A DNA stretch of 64,000 bases from CAZGSV01 sp964528605 (GTDB lineage: Bacteria; Armatimonadota; Zipacnadia; CAZGSV01). Shown one piece after another: positions 48,692 through 57,044 of the stretch; positions within the stretch are counted from its first letter, which is position 1; each line of letters begins with the position of its first letter. The stretch lies in the NCBI GenBank assembly GCA_964528605.1, contig CAZGSV010000003.1, positions 19,478-83,477 on the forward strand, written 5' to 3'. The notes under the pieces are model-generated. The model was not told the origin of the DNA. It did not search any database and was given only the letters and a program-made list of their open reading frames with translations. Position numbers and translations under genes: made by a program.

Positions 48692-50017
48692 ATGGCCTGC
48701 GACCGGAACGACTGCACACCTTGCGACGCGACGGCCGACATCTCCGCGCCTCCGTCGCCTGAGGCGGCCAAGTCCTCGGGGGCGCACTTCTGGCGCAACG
48801 TCCTCCTTTTCTACACCAGCGACAGCCTGGCCGCAGTGGCGACCGCGGTCGTCTCCGTGCAGACCGTGGTCGCGGTGCTGCTCCAGCAGGCCGGCTTCGC
48901 CAATGTCATCTTGGGCCTCTCCATGGCCACCTCGACCATTGGCGTGTGCCTCACCCAGGTGCCGGCTGCCTTCTGGGCCTCGCGCGCCAGGCACAAGGGG
49001 CGCTGGCTGACCTGGCTGCGGGTGGCGGAATCACTGCCGCGGTTGGTGGCGGTGGTGGGCGCCTTCATGCTTGCGCCTTCTCGCCCCTGGGCCACTGCCT
49101 TCCTGCTTTTCATGCCGCTCTTCGCAGGCTCACTGCTCTTGGGGGCTAACCGGCCCGTGCGCGCCGAACTGGACGGCCGCCTGGTGCCGCACACCCGGCG
49201 CGGGCGCTATTACGGCGCGATGATGGTCGCCCAGGTCGGGCTGGGGATGCTCGGGGCGGCGCTGGCTCGCGGTTTCCTGGCGCAAATCCCGGGCCGCGGC
49301 GGCTATGCGGCGTGCTTTGCGGCGGCGGCCGCGTTCGGGATCGCCTCGGCGATCCCCTTCAGTTTCTTGCCCGAACCCGAGAACGGCGACAGCAAGAAGC
49401 AGGGCAGGTTCCTCGATTACTTCCACGGCCTGACCAGTCTCATCGGGGCCGACCGCAACTATCGCAACTTCCTCTGGGGCCGCGCCCTCGTGGGCATTGG
49501 GCACATGGCCCAGGGCTTCTTCGCCGTCTACGCCCTGGAGCGCTTCCACCTGCCCGCCAAGACCGCGCCGCTCTTCACCATCCCCGCGCTGGTGGGCCAG
49601 GCGATGGGCAGTTTCCTGTGGGGCTACGTCGGCGACAAGAAGGGACACCGGCTCGTCCAGTTGGCAATGTGCGTCCAGTCCGGCTTGGCGCCTTTGCTCG
49701 CCCTCGTCGCTCCCAGTGCCTGGGTTTTCTCGCTGGTGTTCTGGATGAACGGAATGGCCTACGCCAGCGACTTCGTCTCTACCAACAACTTCCTGCTGGA
49801 GTCAGCGCCTGACCACGACATGATGGGCTACGTCAGTTTCGCCAACAGCCTCATCGCCCCCACTTTCGCCCTCTCCTCCGTCCTCGGAGGCGCCATCGCC
49901 GACCTAACCTCGTTCCGACTGCTCTTCTTCCTGAGCGTGCTCATCTGGGTCGGCGGCCTCTGGGTCATGGCCGCGCGCGTCAGGGACCCGCGCGCGATGA
50001 AGCGGCCGGCCGCCTGA
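48692..50017 (+). CDS. MFS transporter
   Basis: 441 residues from ATG at 48692. No convincing ribosome site is seen, and the weak -10 TAACAT at 48646-48651 lies about 40 bases upstream. Twelve membrane helices can be followed, for example LGLSMATSTIGVCLTQVPAAFW and FLSVLIWVGGLWVMAARV. A central loop after helix 6 (LPEPENGDSKKQG) separates the halves. RHKGRW after helix 2 is the loop-2 MFS motif variant. Substrate unknown. An N-terminal Cys-rich cytoplasmic piece (MACDRNDCTPC) is unusual. Confidence 0.82.
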   Translation: MACDRNDCTPCDATADISAPPSPEAAKSSGAHFWRNVLLFYTSDSLAAVATAVVSVQTVVAVLLQQAGFANVILGLSMATSTIGVCLTQVPAAFWASRARHKGRWLTWLRVAESLPRLVAVVGAFMLAPSRPWATAFLLFMPLFAGSLLLGANRPVRAELDGRLVPHTRRGRYYGAMMVAQVGLGMLGAALARGFLAQIPGRGGYAACFAAAAAFGIASAIPFSFLPEPENGDSKKQGRFLDYFHGLTSLIGADRNYRNFLWGRALVGIGHMAQGFFAVYALERFHLPAKTAPLFTIPALVGQAMGSFLWGYVGDKKGHRLVQLAMCVQSGLAPLLALVAPSAWVFSLVFWMNGMAYASDFVSTNNFLLESAPDHDMMGYVSFANSLIAPTFALSSVLGGAIADLTSFRLLFFLSVLIWVGGLWVMAARVRDPRAMKRPAA

Positions 50018-50121
50018 GGCCCCACCCCCTCGCGTTTACGGCCCAGCGATTCCCTGGCAGTATCATCCCGTCAAGGCCGCCTCGGCCCCGTCGGCGGCTG
50101 ACCCGAAGGCGGGTGAGCGCA

Positions 50122-51000
50122 ATGGTTGCGCACGAGATCAACCAGGAGGCCTGCAAGCAGTGCGGACTATGCGTCGAGATCTGCCCCTCGATGGTCTACC
50201 ATTCGGGCGCCGGGCTAGTGCAGGTCAATCCCGCATACGAGCCCCTCTGCGCCGTCTGCGGGCAGTGCATGGCTATCTGTCCGACACAGGCCGTCACCGT
50301 CGAGGGCCTCAACTACGCCGATTTCCCCCCTCTGTCGCGCCAGCCGGCCGCCTACGAGGCGCTCCTCGAGTTGATGCGCGCGCGGCGGACATGCAGGCGC
50401 TTTACCGACGAGCCCATCCCGCGCGAAGTGCTCGACAAAGTGATCGAGGCCGCGCAGACCGCGCCCATGGCCATCCCGCCCAGCCCCGTCGAGGTGGTCG
50501 TCCTCAACGGCCGCGAGAAGGTGCAGGAGATGGTGCCCGAGGTCGTGAGACAGACGGAGCAACTCGGCAAGGCGCTCAAGAGCCGGATCGGGCGCATGAT
50601 TGTCCGGCGTATGGTCGGCCGCGACATGTGGGCGTCCTTCTACAAGTTCGCCATGCTGTTCATGGAGCCGATGCTCGCGGAATACCGCAAGAGCGGCGCG
50701 GACATGTTCAGTTGGCACTGCCACGCCGTGCTCTTCTTCCACGCCGACCGCCGAGGCCTCTCCCCGCAGATTGACTGCGACATCGCCTGCGCCTACGCCA
50801 TGCTCGCCGCCGAGTCCCTCGGCTTGGGCACCGGCTGGAACGGAATGCTGCAAGGTACGCTCGACGAATCGAAGGTCTGGCGCGAGCGGCTGGGCGTTCC
50901 CGCGCGCAACAGAATCTACGCCGCGCTGACGCTGGGCTATCCCGCGCGCCAGTGGGAAAGGGGCGCGCCATGGCGCTTCAAGTCCGTGCGATGGCCATAG
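50122..51000 (+). CDS. Nitroreductase-family protein with N-terminal 2x[4Fe-4S] ferredoxin domain
   Basis: 292 residues from ATG at 50122; a GTG three codons upstream is an alternative. The first 60 residues hold CKQCGLCVEICP and CAVCGQCMAICP, two [4Fe-4S] motifs. Residues about 85-285 are the FMN-binding nitroreductase fold starting LMRARRTCRRF, with the LGLGTGWNG segment near 240. Such fusions pass electrons from ferredoxin clusters to FMN and reduce nitro compounds or quinones in anaerobes. The end of the gene overlaps the next start by 31 bases. Confidence 0.9.
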   Translation: MVAHEINQEACKQCGLCVEICPSMVYHSGAGLVQVNPAYEPLCAVCGQCMAICPTQAVTVEGLNYADFPPLSRQPAAYEALLELMRARRTCRRFTDEPIPREVLDKVIEAAQTAPMAIPPSPVEVVVLNGREKVQEMVPEVVRQTEQLGKALKSRIGRMIVRRMVGRDMWASFYKFAMLFMEPMLAEYRKSGADMFSWHCHAVLFFHADRRGLSPQIDCDIACAYAMLAAESLGLGTGWNGMLQGTLDESKVWRERLGVPARNRIYAALTLGYPARQWERGAPWRFKSVRWP

Positions 51001-53174
51001 CAACCACGCTGTTCCTGCTGGTCGCGCTCGGCTCCGCAAGCGTCGCGGGCGAAGGGAGCATCGCCATGCCCGAGTTGCCGCAGGCCAAGATCGAACGCAT
51101 CGGCGGAGTGCCGACGGTCGTCATCAACGGCCGGCCCAGTTCGATGATGACCTATATGACCTACAACCCCACGCCTAAGTACTTCCGTCAGGTCGCGGAG
51201 GCGGGAATCCGTCTCTACTCCGTCTCCGCGGTCTGCTCCGGCTCCGCCTACAGTCTGGCGAGGCCGGTGGAGATCGCTCCCGGTCAGTACGACTACTCAC
51301 AACTCGACGAGCGTCTCGCAATGGTCGTTGAGGCCGACCCGCAGGCCTACATCTTCCCGCGCGTCTATCTGATGTCGCCGCCGTGGTGGGACGAGCAGAA
51401 CCCGGACGAACTCGTGCTTCAGCAAACCGAGGACGGCTCCCTCCAGCCTCTCTTCGAGACCGGCCCCGAGAAGCGCGTGCCCTCGTGGGCCTCGGACAAG
51501 TGGCGCGAGCACACCGCCGAGGCCCTGCGCGCGATGATCCGCCACATCGAGGCGGGCCCGTTCGCCTCGCACGTCATCGGCTACCACCTGGCCAGCGGTG
51601 TCACCGAGGAGTGGATGATGTGGGGCGGGAACGACGGCCTGTGGGCGGACTACAACAAGCCGAATCAGGAGAAGTTCCGCGCCTGGCTGCGGCGCAAGTA
51701 CGGCAACGAGGTTGGGCGCCTCCGCCGCGCCTGGGCCCGCGAAGGCGTTGACTTCGATACGGCGGCGATTCCCTCGCGTGCCGAGCGCGAGGCCACTTCC
51801 TTCCTCGGACTGCGCGACCCGCGCCAGGAGCAGGCGGTCATTGACTTCTACAACTACAACTCAGATCTGGTGGCGGAGACGATCGCCTACTTCGCCCGCG
51901 TGGTGAAGGACGAGACGCAAGGGCGGGCGCTGGTCGGAGCTTTCTACGGTTACGTGATGCAACTGAGCGGCTCCGGCGACAAGCGCCTCCAGAACGCCGG
52001 CCACCTCGCCCTAACCGAGGCCTGGGACTGCCCCGAGGTGGACTTCTTCACCAGCCCCTCGCACTACTCCTTCCGCGAACTCGACCCCGGCTATTCCACC
52101 TTCATGTCGCTCACCGACTCCATCAAGTTGCACGGCAAGGTGTGGTTCGACGAGAACGACTACCGCACCTTCCTGACGCCCGGCCCGCTGCCCCAATGGG
52201 GCAAGCGCGAGACCTTCGAGGAGAGCGCCGCGCTGCAAGACCGTGAGTTGGGGAACGTGCTCTCGCAGGGCTGCGGCATGTGGTGGTTCGACATGGGCGG
52301 CGGCTGGTACGACGACCCGCGGATGCTCGAGGTCATCGCGCGGCTCAACAAGGTTGGCGAGGAGGTCGTGGGGCTAGACCGCTCGGGCGTGGACGAGATT
52401 GCGGTGCTCGCGGATCCGCGCAGCCTGTGCGCGGTGGCGCCCGGCTATCCGCTCATGGGGCCGCTCTTCATCGAGCAGTTGCAGGAACTCGGCCACCTGG
52501 GCACGCCCTTCGGGCTTTACCATCTCGACGACCTGCCGCGCTTGCAGCGGCACAAGTTCCTCATCTTCTTGAACGTAGTCGCCCCGACCGAGGCGCAGCG
52601 AGAGATGATTCACCGCTACCTGGACAACAGCGGGAAGACCGCGCTCTGGATTTGGGCGCCCGGGCTGGTTACCGAGGGCGGCATTGACGAGAAGGCGATG
52701 GAGGAACTCACCGGCATACGGCTGAACGCGGCCAGGAGGCAGGGCGAACTGGTGGTCTCCGTGGGCGGGCGCGCGTATGGCACCCGCCAGCGGGGGGGGC
52801 CGGTTTGCTGGGCCGCGGACGAAGACGCGGAGGTGCTCGGCACGCTGGAGAGCAACGGTCGGCCGGGCCTGGTGCGCAAGCGCGTGGACGGTCATACCGC
52901 CATCTACTCGTCCGCTCCCGACCTGCCCGCGTGGCTCTTGCGCGACCTGGCGCGGGCCGCTGGCGTCCACCTCTACCTCGACGAAGACGCCATCGTGTAT
53001 GCCAATAAGAGCCTGCTCTCGGTGACCGCGATCCGCCCCGGCGAGCACACCATCCACCTCCCCCGCCGGGCCATCGTCGAGGAACTCTACGCGGACAGGG
53101 CGGTGGCCAGCGGGGTCAGCGAATTCACCCACGCCTTCGTCAAAGGGCAAACCTGCCTGTTCTGCCTGCGGTAG
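50970..53174 (+). CDS. Secreted GH42-like glycoside hydrolase
   Basis: 734 residues from ATG at 50970, with AAAGGGG about seven bases upstream, inside the 3' end of the nitroreductase gene. A signal peptide ends near ASVAG (residue 28). The TIM barrel in about 40-400 resembles beta-galactosidase GH42: YHLASGVTEEWMMWG carries the likely acid/base Glu, and KVWFDENDYRTF the likely nucleophile region. A Glyco_hydro_42M-like domain follows (about 480-640) and a C-terminal beta-domain. Substrates are probably galactosides or related oligosaccharides. The stop codon is inside a palindromic repeat element. Confidence 0.75.
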   Translation: MALQVRAMAIATTLFLLVALGSASVAGEGSIAMPELPQAKIERIGGVPTVVINGRPSSMMTYMTYNPTPKYFRQVAEAGIRLYSVSAVCSGSAYSLARPVEIAPGQYDYSQLDERLAMVVEADPQAYIFPRVYLMSPPWWDEQNPDELVLQQTEDGSLQPLFETGPEKRVPSWASDKWREHTAEALRAMIRHIEAGPFASHVIGYHLASGVTEEWMMWGGNDGLWADYNKPNQEKFRAWLRRKYGNEVGRLRRAWAREGVDFDTAAIPSRAEREATSFLGLRDPRQEQAVIDFYNYNSDLVAETIAYFARVVKDETQGRALVGAFYGYVMQLSGSGDKRLQNAGHLALTEAWDCPEVDFFTSPSHYSFRELDPGYSTFMSLTDSIKLHGKVWFDENDYRTFLTPGPLPQWGKRETFEESAALQDRELGNVLSQGCGMWWFDMGGGWYDDPRMLEVIARLNKVGEEVVGLDRSGVDEIAVLADPRSLCAVAPGYPLMGPLFIEQLQELGHLGTPFGLYHLDDLPRLQRHKFLIFLNVVAPTEAQREMIHRYLDNSGKTALWIWAPGLVTEGGIDEKAMEELTGIRLNAARRQGELVVSVGGRAYGTRQRGGPVCWAADEDAEVLGTLESNGRPGLVRKRVDGHTAIYSSAPDLPAWLLRDLARAAGVHLYLDEDAIVYANKSLLSVTAIRPGEHTIHLPRRAIVEELYADRAVASGVSEFTHAFVKGQTCLFCLR

Positions 53175-53196
53175 GGGCGACCCGGTGGGTCGCCCG
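53171..53196. repeat. GTAGGGG palindromic element overlapping a stop codon
   Basis: GGGCGACCC (53175-53183) pairs perfectly with GGGTCGCCC (53187-53195) around GGT. The TAG at 53172-53174 is the stop codon of the GH42-like gene, so the element has supplied or replaced the gene end. Confidence 0.65.
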
Positions 53197-53393
53197 CAAG
53201 CGCGGGGACGGCCCGCTGGCGGTGACGGACTCCCGCGAGGCGATCCGGTCGCCGGCTTCCGCGCACGGCGCGGACGCGATGTGCCGCTGGCCGGCAACGC
53301 CAGACAGTGGGTACAATTAGGGCGTGTTACGTGTGCGAGGAGGGGTTTGGATATGCACAGCCTCTTAGGACCGAGTCGGGGAGGTGAGGCGCT

Positions 53394-54725
53394 GTGACTG
53401 AGCGGCCCCCACTTCGGGTTCTCCGGCCCGGAGAAGACCGGGAACGGAAACCCGAGGCCCGTCCCGCGGCCCGGGTGGCCTTCTACGGGTTTGAGTGGGA
53501 TATAAGGCCCAAGAGCCCTCCCAACGTCCTGCGGGGCGAGACGTGGGAGGCGCACTTCGTCGCACGCGACTCCGACGCACCCCTCTGCAACTTCGATCTG
53601 GTGATAGCCTCGACAGGTGCCTGGGGATTGGCACCCGACTGGGAAGCGGAGCGCTCGGACTGGCGGTGGGCGGTGCGCGATGTAGGCCGCCGAAGCCGCG
53701 AGATTCATACCGTGCTTGAGCGAGGGGGGCTCTTCTGTGAGGTGATTGCCGAGGACGTGCCACTGCATTTTGGCCTGTTCGACCAGCTCCAGGACCAGGC
53801 AGTCACACGTTCGCTTCCCGACGATCCATACTGGCCGGCCTCAGCGCTTGTTGTCCCTACGGCTCACGGGACACCACTCCGGGACTATTTCTCCGAGTTT
53901 GGTGTGGCTCGAGGATTCGTCGAGTCGGTTGCCGACGAAGTGCCCGACACGATTGCACTGGGAACCACAGACGACCGAACTGTGGCCGCGCTGGTCGACC
54001 ACCGGGTCGCCGTTGTGCCGTGCCATCTGGGAACCGACAGCCCGCAGAGGCTGGCCCGAGCTATGACGCTTCTAGTCGACGGTCTGCTGCGTCTGATGGC
54101 GATGCGATCGACTGCCGCGCCCCCCTGGGCTGGCCGATTCCCCCTCGCAGATGAACCCGCTTTGCTGCGAGAAGAGGCAGCCCTCCAGAAACGGCTATCG
54201 GAGATCCGGGAACGCCTGGAATCCATTCAGGTTCTGAAGTCGGCCCTGTGGGAGCAGGGGGAAGCCTTGCACAAGCCGGTTGCGGCCCTCTTCCGCGTTC
54301 TTGGGTTCGATCCCGTGCCACCTCCAGTCGAGGGTCGAGAGGACTTGGTTCTCCGGTGGCGTGGGAAGGACCGCGCTTTGGTGGAGGTCAAGGGCGTGGG
54401 GAAGAGCGTCACGCGGGCGTACGTCAGCCAGTTGGCCACGCACCGCGACGAAGCGGGCGAGCGGGCTACGTTCCCGGCGATCCTGGTGGTCAACACGTTC
54501 GCGGAAAAGACAACGCCCGGCGAAAAGGACCGTCGGGTCGCGAACGCCATTATCGCGCATGCCCATCGACACCACGTCCTGGTTTTGCGCGCCCTGGACC
54601 TATGTCGCCTTGCGGATCTTGTCATGCGCAGGAAGAGAACGGCCTCGCAGGGACGCGCGGTACTCCTGCACTCCACGGGATGGCTGCGCGTTCGGCAGGA
54701 TGGTTGGAGGGTCGAGACCGTTTAG
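53394..54725 (+). CDS. Orphan protein with C-terminal PD-(D/E)XK nuclease-like domain
   Basis: 443 residues from GTG at 53394, with GGGGAGGTGAGG upstream. The N-terminal 235 residues match nothing I know (LVIASTGAWGLAPDWE, VAVVPCHLG). A coiled-coil-like helix at about 268-305 (LREEAALQKRLSEIRERLESI) is followed by EALHKPVAALFRVLGFD, a leader often found before restriction-type folds. Next comes a predicted PD-(D/E)XK core: EGREDLVL, then ALVEVKGVGKSV with the E-x-K. Codon third positions look less GC-rich than neighbours, which may mean transfer. No methylase or toxin partner is adjacent. It might be a defence or DNA-repair nuclease, or a sensor. Confidence 0.6.
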   Translation: MTERPPLRVLRPGEDRERKPEARPAARVAFYGFEWDIRPKSPPNVLRGETWEAHFVARDSDAPLCNFDLVIASTGAWGLAPDWEAERSDWRWAVRDVGRRSREIHTVLERGGLFCEVIAEDVPLHFGLFDQLQDQAVTRSLPDDPYWPASALVVPTAHGTPLRDYFSEFGVARGFVESVADEVPDTIALGTTDDRTVAALVDHRVAVVPCHLGTDSPQRLARAMTLLVDGLLRLMAMRSTAAPPWAGRFPLADEPALLREEAALQKRLSEIRERLESIQVLKSALWEQGEALHKPVAALFRVLGFDPVPPPVEGREDLVLRWRGKDRALVEVKGVGKSVTRAYVSQLATHRDEAGERATFPAILVVNTFAEKTTPGEKDRRVANAIIAHAHRHHVLVLRALDLCRLADLVMRRKRTASQGRAVLLHSTGWLRVRQDGWRVETV

Positions 54726-54840
54726 GTGGGGGTGCGCCGCCGGGCATCGCCAGGCTACCCGTACATAGGGAACGCTCAGCCTGGCCAACCCCCGACAGCA
54801 TGCGGGCGCTTACCCACACGCTCGACGCCTCGCGGCGTCG

Positions 54841-54868
54841 CGGGCCGGATAAGATCCGGCCCCTACGC
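54841..54868. repeat. Palindromic element, CCTACGCG flank
   Basis: GGGCCGGAT (54842-54850) pairs with ATCCGGCCC (54854-54862) around AAG, followed by CTACGCG. Confidence 0.65.
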
Positions 54869-54924
54869 GTCCGCAGGACGCCCCGGTGCCGAGGCGGCCC
54901 GGCTCCACGTTCCCTTGTGCCACG

Positions 54925-54939
54925 CCCGCCTGAGGCGGG
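54925..54939. repeat. CCCGCCTGAGGCGGG palindrome
   Basis: Identical to the copy at 10815-10829; arms of seven bases around one base. Confidence 0.6.
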
Positions 54940-54997
54940 TAAACGGGAGCGGGCTCGTGGAAATGCGTGTTGCTTGTCGCCCCGCAGGGGGCGGGGC

Positions 54998-55006
54998 TGC
55001 TACAAT
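54998..55006 (+). promoter_or_regulatory. Extended -10 promoter TGCTACAAT
   Basis: TGCTACAAT lies 31 bases upstream of ATG 55038 (no convincing -35). Same motif and spacing as at 32604. Confidence 0.55.
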
Positions 55007-55037
55007 CCCGCGATGCCGTTTGTGACCGGAGGTCGTG

Positions 55038-56096
55038 ATGGCGCTTTCGCATAGGGAGAACTACTTGAGAACGGTGAGATTCGAGGGCCCGGAGTGGATA
55101 CCCATTGGGGTGGGGATTTCGGGGGCGTCGTGGGCTCAGTGGCGCGAGCAGATGGAAAAGGTGGTCCTGCGTCATCCGACCATCTTCCCGGGATTAGAGA
55201 AGGGGAAGATGAACTTCGAGGAGATGCATTACGGCCCCGCCTACCGCGAAGGCGAACTCTACACCGACAACTGGGGCTGCGTCTGGGACAACCTCTGGGC
55301 CGGGCTCGAGGGTCAGGTCAAGGTCCACCCTCTCGCCGACGATGCGGCCTTGGACACCTACAAGCCGCCGGACCCCCTAACCCAAAGCGAGCGCAGCACC
55401 CGGGGCGACTGGGAGGAGACCAGACGCCGCATCGAGGAGCAGCGCGCCAAGGGCGAACTCACCTGGGGCGGCAGCGACAGGTTCTACGAGCGCCTGCACT
55501 TCCTGCGTGGCTTCGAGCGCTTCATGATGGACGTGGCGCTGGAGACGCCGCAGTTGCCGCGCCTGATTGACCTCGTCCTCCAGTACGACCTGAAGTTGGT
55601 GCGCCAGTGGCTGGCCCTCGGCGTGGAGGTGATGGGCTTCGGCGACGACCTGGGCAGTCAGACGCAGGCGATGGTGAGCCCCAAGAGTTTCCGCAAATGG
55701 CTGGCGCCGGCTTATGCGGCCATGATGCAGCCCTGCCGCGCCGCCGGCTGCGAGGTCAACTTCCACTGCGACGGCTACATCATGGAACTGATCCCCATCC
55801 TGCGCGAGTGCGGCGTCACCATCATCAACCCGCAGGACCTGTGCAACGGCATTGACGACCTGGCGCGCGAAGTGAAGGGCAAGATGTGCATCGCCCTCGA
55901 CATTGACCGTCAGAGAATCGTGCCCTTCGGTAACCCTGGGGAGATTCGCGAACTCATCAGAGAGGAAGTCATGAAACTGGGCTCGCCCGCCGGGGGGCTG
56001 ACGTTCGTGTGCGGGATATACCCGCCCACGCCCCCGGAGAACGTGGACGCCCTGTGCAGCGCGCTGGAGGAGTTTCGGACTTACTGGTGGAAGTGA
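55038..56096 (+). CDS. Uroporphyrinogen decarboxylase-family protein, second copy
   Basis: 352 residues from ATG at 55038, with GGAGGTC upstream. UroD-like TIM barrel; FHCDGYIMELIPILRECG near 240 keeps an H-x-D/C arrangement, and IINPQDLCNGID near 268 is the following strand. The protein resembles MtaA/CmuA-type methyltransferases more than heme-pathway UroD and differs substantially from the copy at 5573-6700. It has its own promoter and no obvious operon partners. A role in methyl-group transfer or in metabolism of methylated sugars is conjecture. Confidence 0.75.
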   Translation: MALSHRENYLRTVRFEGPEWIPIGVGISGASWAQWREQMEKVVLRHPTIFPGLEKGKMNFEEMHYGPAYREGELYTDNWGCVWDNLWAGLEGQVKVHPLADDAALDTYKPPDPLTQSERSTRGDWEETRRRIEEQRAKGELTWGGSDRFYERLHFLRGFERFMMDVALETPQLPRLIDLVLQYDLKLVRQWLALGVEVMGFGDDLGSQTQAMVSPKSFRKWLAPAYAAMMQPCRAAGCEVNFHCDGYIMELIPILRECGVTIINPQDLCNGIDDLAREVKGKMCIALDIDRQRIVPFGNPGEIRELIREEVMKLGSPAGGLTFVCGIYPPTPPENVDALCSALEEFRTYWWK

Positions 56097-56097
56097 G

Positions 56098-56200
56098 AGG
56101 GAGTGGCCAGTCGCCAGTTGCCGGTGGCCAGTGAGGAATGGCTGGCGGGCAGGGGCCAGTGGCCGGGGGGCTGTGGCCACTCGGGAGTGAACAGCGGGGA
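56098..56200. repeat. GTGGCCAGTG-type degenerate decamer array
   Basis: A G-rich array of CAGTGGCC/GAGTGGCCAGT variants follows the UroD-like gene, like the array after the aldolase at 1000-1056. The rest of the gap to 56313 holds only the ribosome site AGGAG (56301-56305). Confidence 0.55.
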
Positions 56201-56313
56201 GGGGCCAGGCGTTGCCTATATAGGGCGTGCAGGTCACCTGGTGCCCGGGGGTTCGTGGCTTTGAACATAGCGGCGGGCCAAGAGCCCTAAGCCAAAACTG
56301 AGGAGTGAGAGCA

Positions 56314-56964
56314 GTGAGATTGACTTCAGTAGTAGTGTTGTTGGTGTTGCTGGTCGCGGGCGCGGCGTGGGGGACGGACATCGTGACCATGCCGCTGGGG
56401 AACCGGGCCCCCGTGCTTGGGGGCCAGGTGGACGCGATCTACGTGATGCCCGACGTGGGCCCCGATTCGGTCACCTTCGTGGAGGGCTACTATCAGGTCA
56501 CGCAGGCGATTGAGGTTGGCTTCATCTATATGAAGCCCGAGGGGTCCGACTCCCAGACCGAGGTCAGCGCCGCCTATACGGTCCTGCCCGAGAGCATGGT
56601 GAACCCCGCGGTTATCGTGGGGGCCTACAACCTGACGGGCGCGGACTGGGGCGCCAGCGACAACATCTCCCCTTACGTGATGGCGGCGAAGACTCTGCGG
56701 GTGCCGAAGTTGGGGCCGCCGACGCCTGCGGATCCGGTCATCCGCGCCCACTTGGGCTACGGCACCGAGTATCACGGCGACGCGCTGTTCGGTGCGGTGC
56801 AGGGGCTGCTGACCCCCAACATCGGCGTGATCTTGCTGCACTACAACGACGAGAATGGGGCGGCTGCCACCTACATCTTCAAGCCGGGCCTGGAGGCCTC
56901 CGTGGGCACCTACGGCGGCGACCCGTTCCTGCGCGTCAGCGCGCAGGTCCCGTTCGCAAAGTAA
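56314..56964 (+). CDS. Secreted protein of unknown function
   Basis: 216 residues from GTG at 56314 (AGGAG eight bases upstream). Signal peptide VVVLLVLLVAGAAWG. The mature part has alternating beta-strand patterns (FVEGYYQVTQAIEVGFIYMK, GYGTEYHGDALFGAVQGLL, VGTYGGDPFLRVSAQVPF). The final aromatic-hydrophobic strands resemble a small outer-membrane or surface beta-barrel. No family recognised. Confidence 0.65.
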   Translation: MRLTSVVVLLVLLVAGAAWGTDIVTMPLGNRAPVLGGQVDAIYVMPDVGPDSVTFVEGYYQVTQAIEVGFIYMKPEGSDSQTEVSAAYTVLPESMVNPAVIVGAYNLTGADWGASDNISPYVMAAKTLRVPKLGPPTPADPVIRAHLGYGTEYHGDALFGAVQGLLTPNIGVILLHYNDENGAAATYIFKPGLEASVGTYGGDPFLRVSAQVPFAK

Positions 56965-57044
56965 CGCGGCAAACGTTTTCCGCGGTTGCTGAGGTGCCGG
57001 GCGTTTTCTCGGGCGAGCCCGGCACCTTGTGTTTCATCCTGAGG

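Larger units (their letters stand above)
54726..55037. other. 312-base gap with repeats and a promoter
   Basis: Contains a palindromic element (54841-54868), the CCCGCCTGAGGCGGG palindrome (54925-54939), an extended -10 at 54998 and the ribosome site GGAGGTC before ATG 55038. No gene is seen. Confidence 0.55.
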
